A DNA stretch of 64,000 nt from Rhodobacterales bacterium HTCC2255 (GTDB lineage Bacteria; Pseudomonadota; Alphaproteobacteria; Rhodobacterales; Rhodobacteraceae): positions 602,027-666,026 of the forward strand of contig DS022282.1 of assembly GCA_000153745.1 (NCBI GenBank), given 5' to 3'. Each line of letters starts with the position of its first letter. Within the stretch, counting starts at the first letter, position 1. Positions 63,784 to 64,000 of the stretch are shown here, piece after piece. The translations under genes and the position numbers were made by a program. The notes under the pieces are model-generated. The model saw nothing but the letters and a program-made list of their open reading frames with translations. It was not told where the DNA came from and did no database searches.

Positions 63784-64000
63784 ATGGCTCGTGTATATTT
63801 AAAGAAAGCAGAAAAGACTGCAAAAACTGATGCAGGCTCAACTCAGGATATTGTACGTGGCATTCTTTCGGATATCGAAGAAGGTCGTGAAAAAGTTGCA
63901 TTAGAGATTTCTGCTAAATTTGATAAATACTCAGGCAATGCAATATTATCACGTGATGAAATTGATGAAGCTAAAGAAAAAATTCCCCAAAAATTACGTG
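63784..64000 (+). CDS. histidinol dehydrogenase-family protein, 5' part
   Basis: The first 72 residues only; the window ends inside the gene. The sequence (MARVYLKKAEKT, IVRGILSDIEEGREKVALEIS, KFDKYSG, ILSRDEIDEAKEKIP) fits the N-terminal half of the histidinol dehydrogenase family, most like HpsN-type sulfopropanediol dehydrogenases and related catabolic members rather than biosynthetic HisD. AAGGAT precedes the start. It belongs to the rightward catabolic cluster. Confidence 0.78.
   Translation, partial: MARVYLKKAEKTAKTDAGSTQDIVRGILSDIEEGREKVALEISAKFDKYSGNAILSRDEIDEAKEKIPQKLR

Overview
The window looks like a chromosomal segment from an AT-rich, probably marine, alphaproteobacterium. The evidence is a FrcBCAK-type sugar transporter with its FrcK partner, an AcuI-type acryloyl-CoA reductase, the alphaproteobacterial TIGR01459-type HAD protein and many small-molecule uptake and catabolic modules. 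A SAR116-like or low-GC Rhodobacterales-like lineage would fit, but nothing here fixes the genus. Base composition is patchy: part of the OGT gene counts 12 of 60 G+C (54421-54480), against 32 of 60 in the sterol desaturase (18541-18600) and 35 of 60 in an oxygenase (10801-10860).

Left part (1-10551): the 3' end of a PQQ-type sugar dehydrogenase, then a leftward sugar ABC transporter (frcB, frcC, frcA, frcK). Divergent from it runs a rightward unit of ROK regulator, sugar mutarotase, D-lyxose-type isomerase, class I aldolase, Gfo/Idh/MocA oxidoreductase, a small unknown protein and a PfkB kinase. Together these suggest uptake, anomer conversion, isomerisation, phosphorylation and cleavage of a hexose or pentose.

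Mosaic region (10678-24047): a GC-rich 2OG-Fe(II) oxygenase; a stress unit (HchA, quinone reductase, LysR); an iron-sulfur unit (CDGSH-glutamate-synthase fusion, DoxX protein, a 43-residue CDGSH-like protein, LysR); a lone sterol desaturase-type hydroxylase; a catabolic unit (LysR, BesD/HalD-like oxygenase, isochorismatase-like hydrolase, 3-hydroxyisobutyrate dehydrogenase-like protein); and a broken clpB fragment. These units are separated by two pairs of near-identical direct repeats (A1/A2 and B1/B2). A third pair (C1/C2, partly related to A) brackets a LysR plus NAD(P)-binding oxidoreductase unit beside a tRNA-Ser gene at about 37.3 kb. All four LysR genes in the window end within about 40 bp of a repeat copy. 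This cassette-like layout is the most unusual feature of the window.

Second sugar region (24155-35206): a leftward MalEFGK-type ABC transporter with a UPF0261 protein and a class II aldolase, and a divergent GntR regulator, lactonase-like hydrolase, HAD protein, second class II aldolase and FGGY kinase. Repeated GTATAC-centred sites lie in front of both arms and probably bind the GntR protein.

Right part (37310-64000): tRNA-Ser, a large MscS-type channel, cysteine synthase, cyclopropane fatty acid synthase, photolyase, cysteine desulfurase-like protein, AcuI, aconitase X, an FAD-domain-first photolyase relative, a small membrane protein, an HpaI-type aldolase with hydantoinase/oxoprolinase subunits, a TPR-OGT glycosyltransferase, a TauE/SafE exporter, acetoacetate activation (AacS plus thiolase), and a final rightward cluster (Rieske oxygenase, FAD oxidoreductase, uronate dehydrogenase-like protein, histidinol dehydrogenase-family protein) cut by the window edge.
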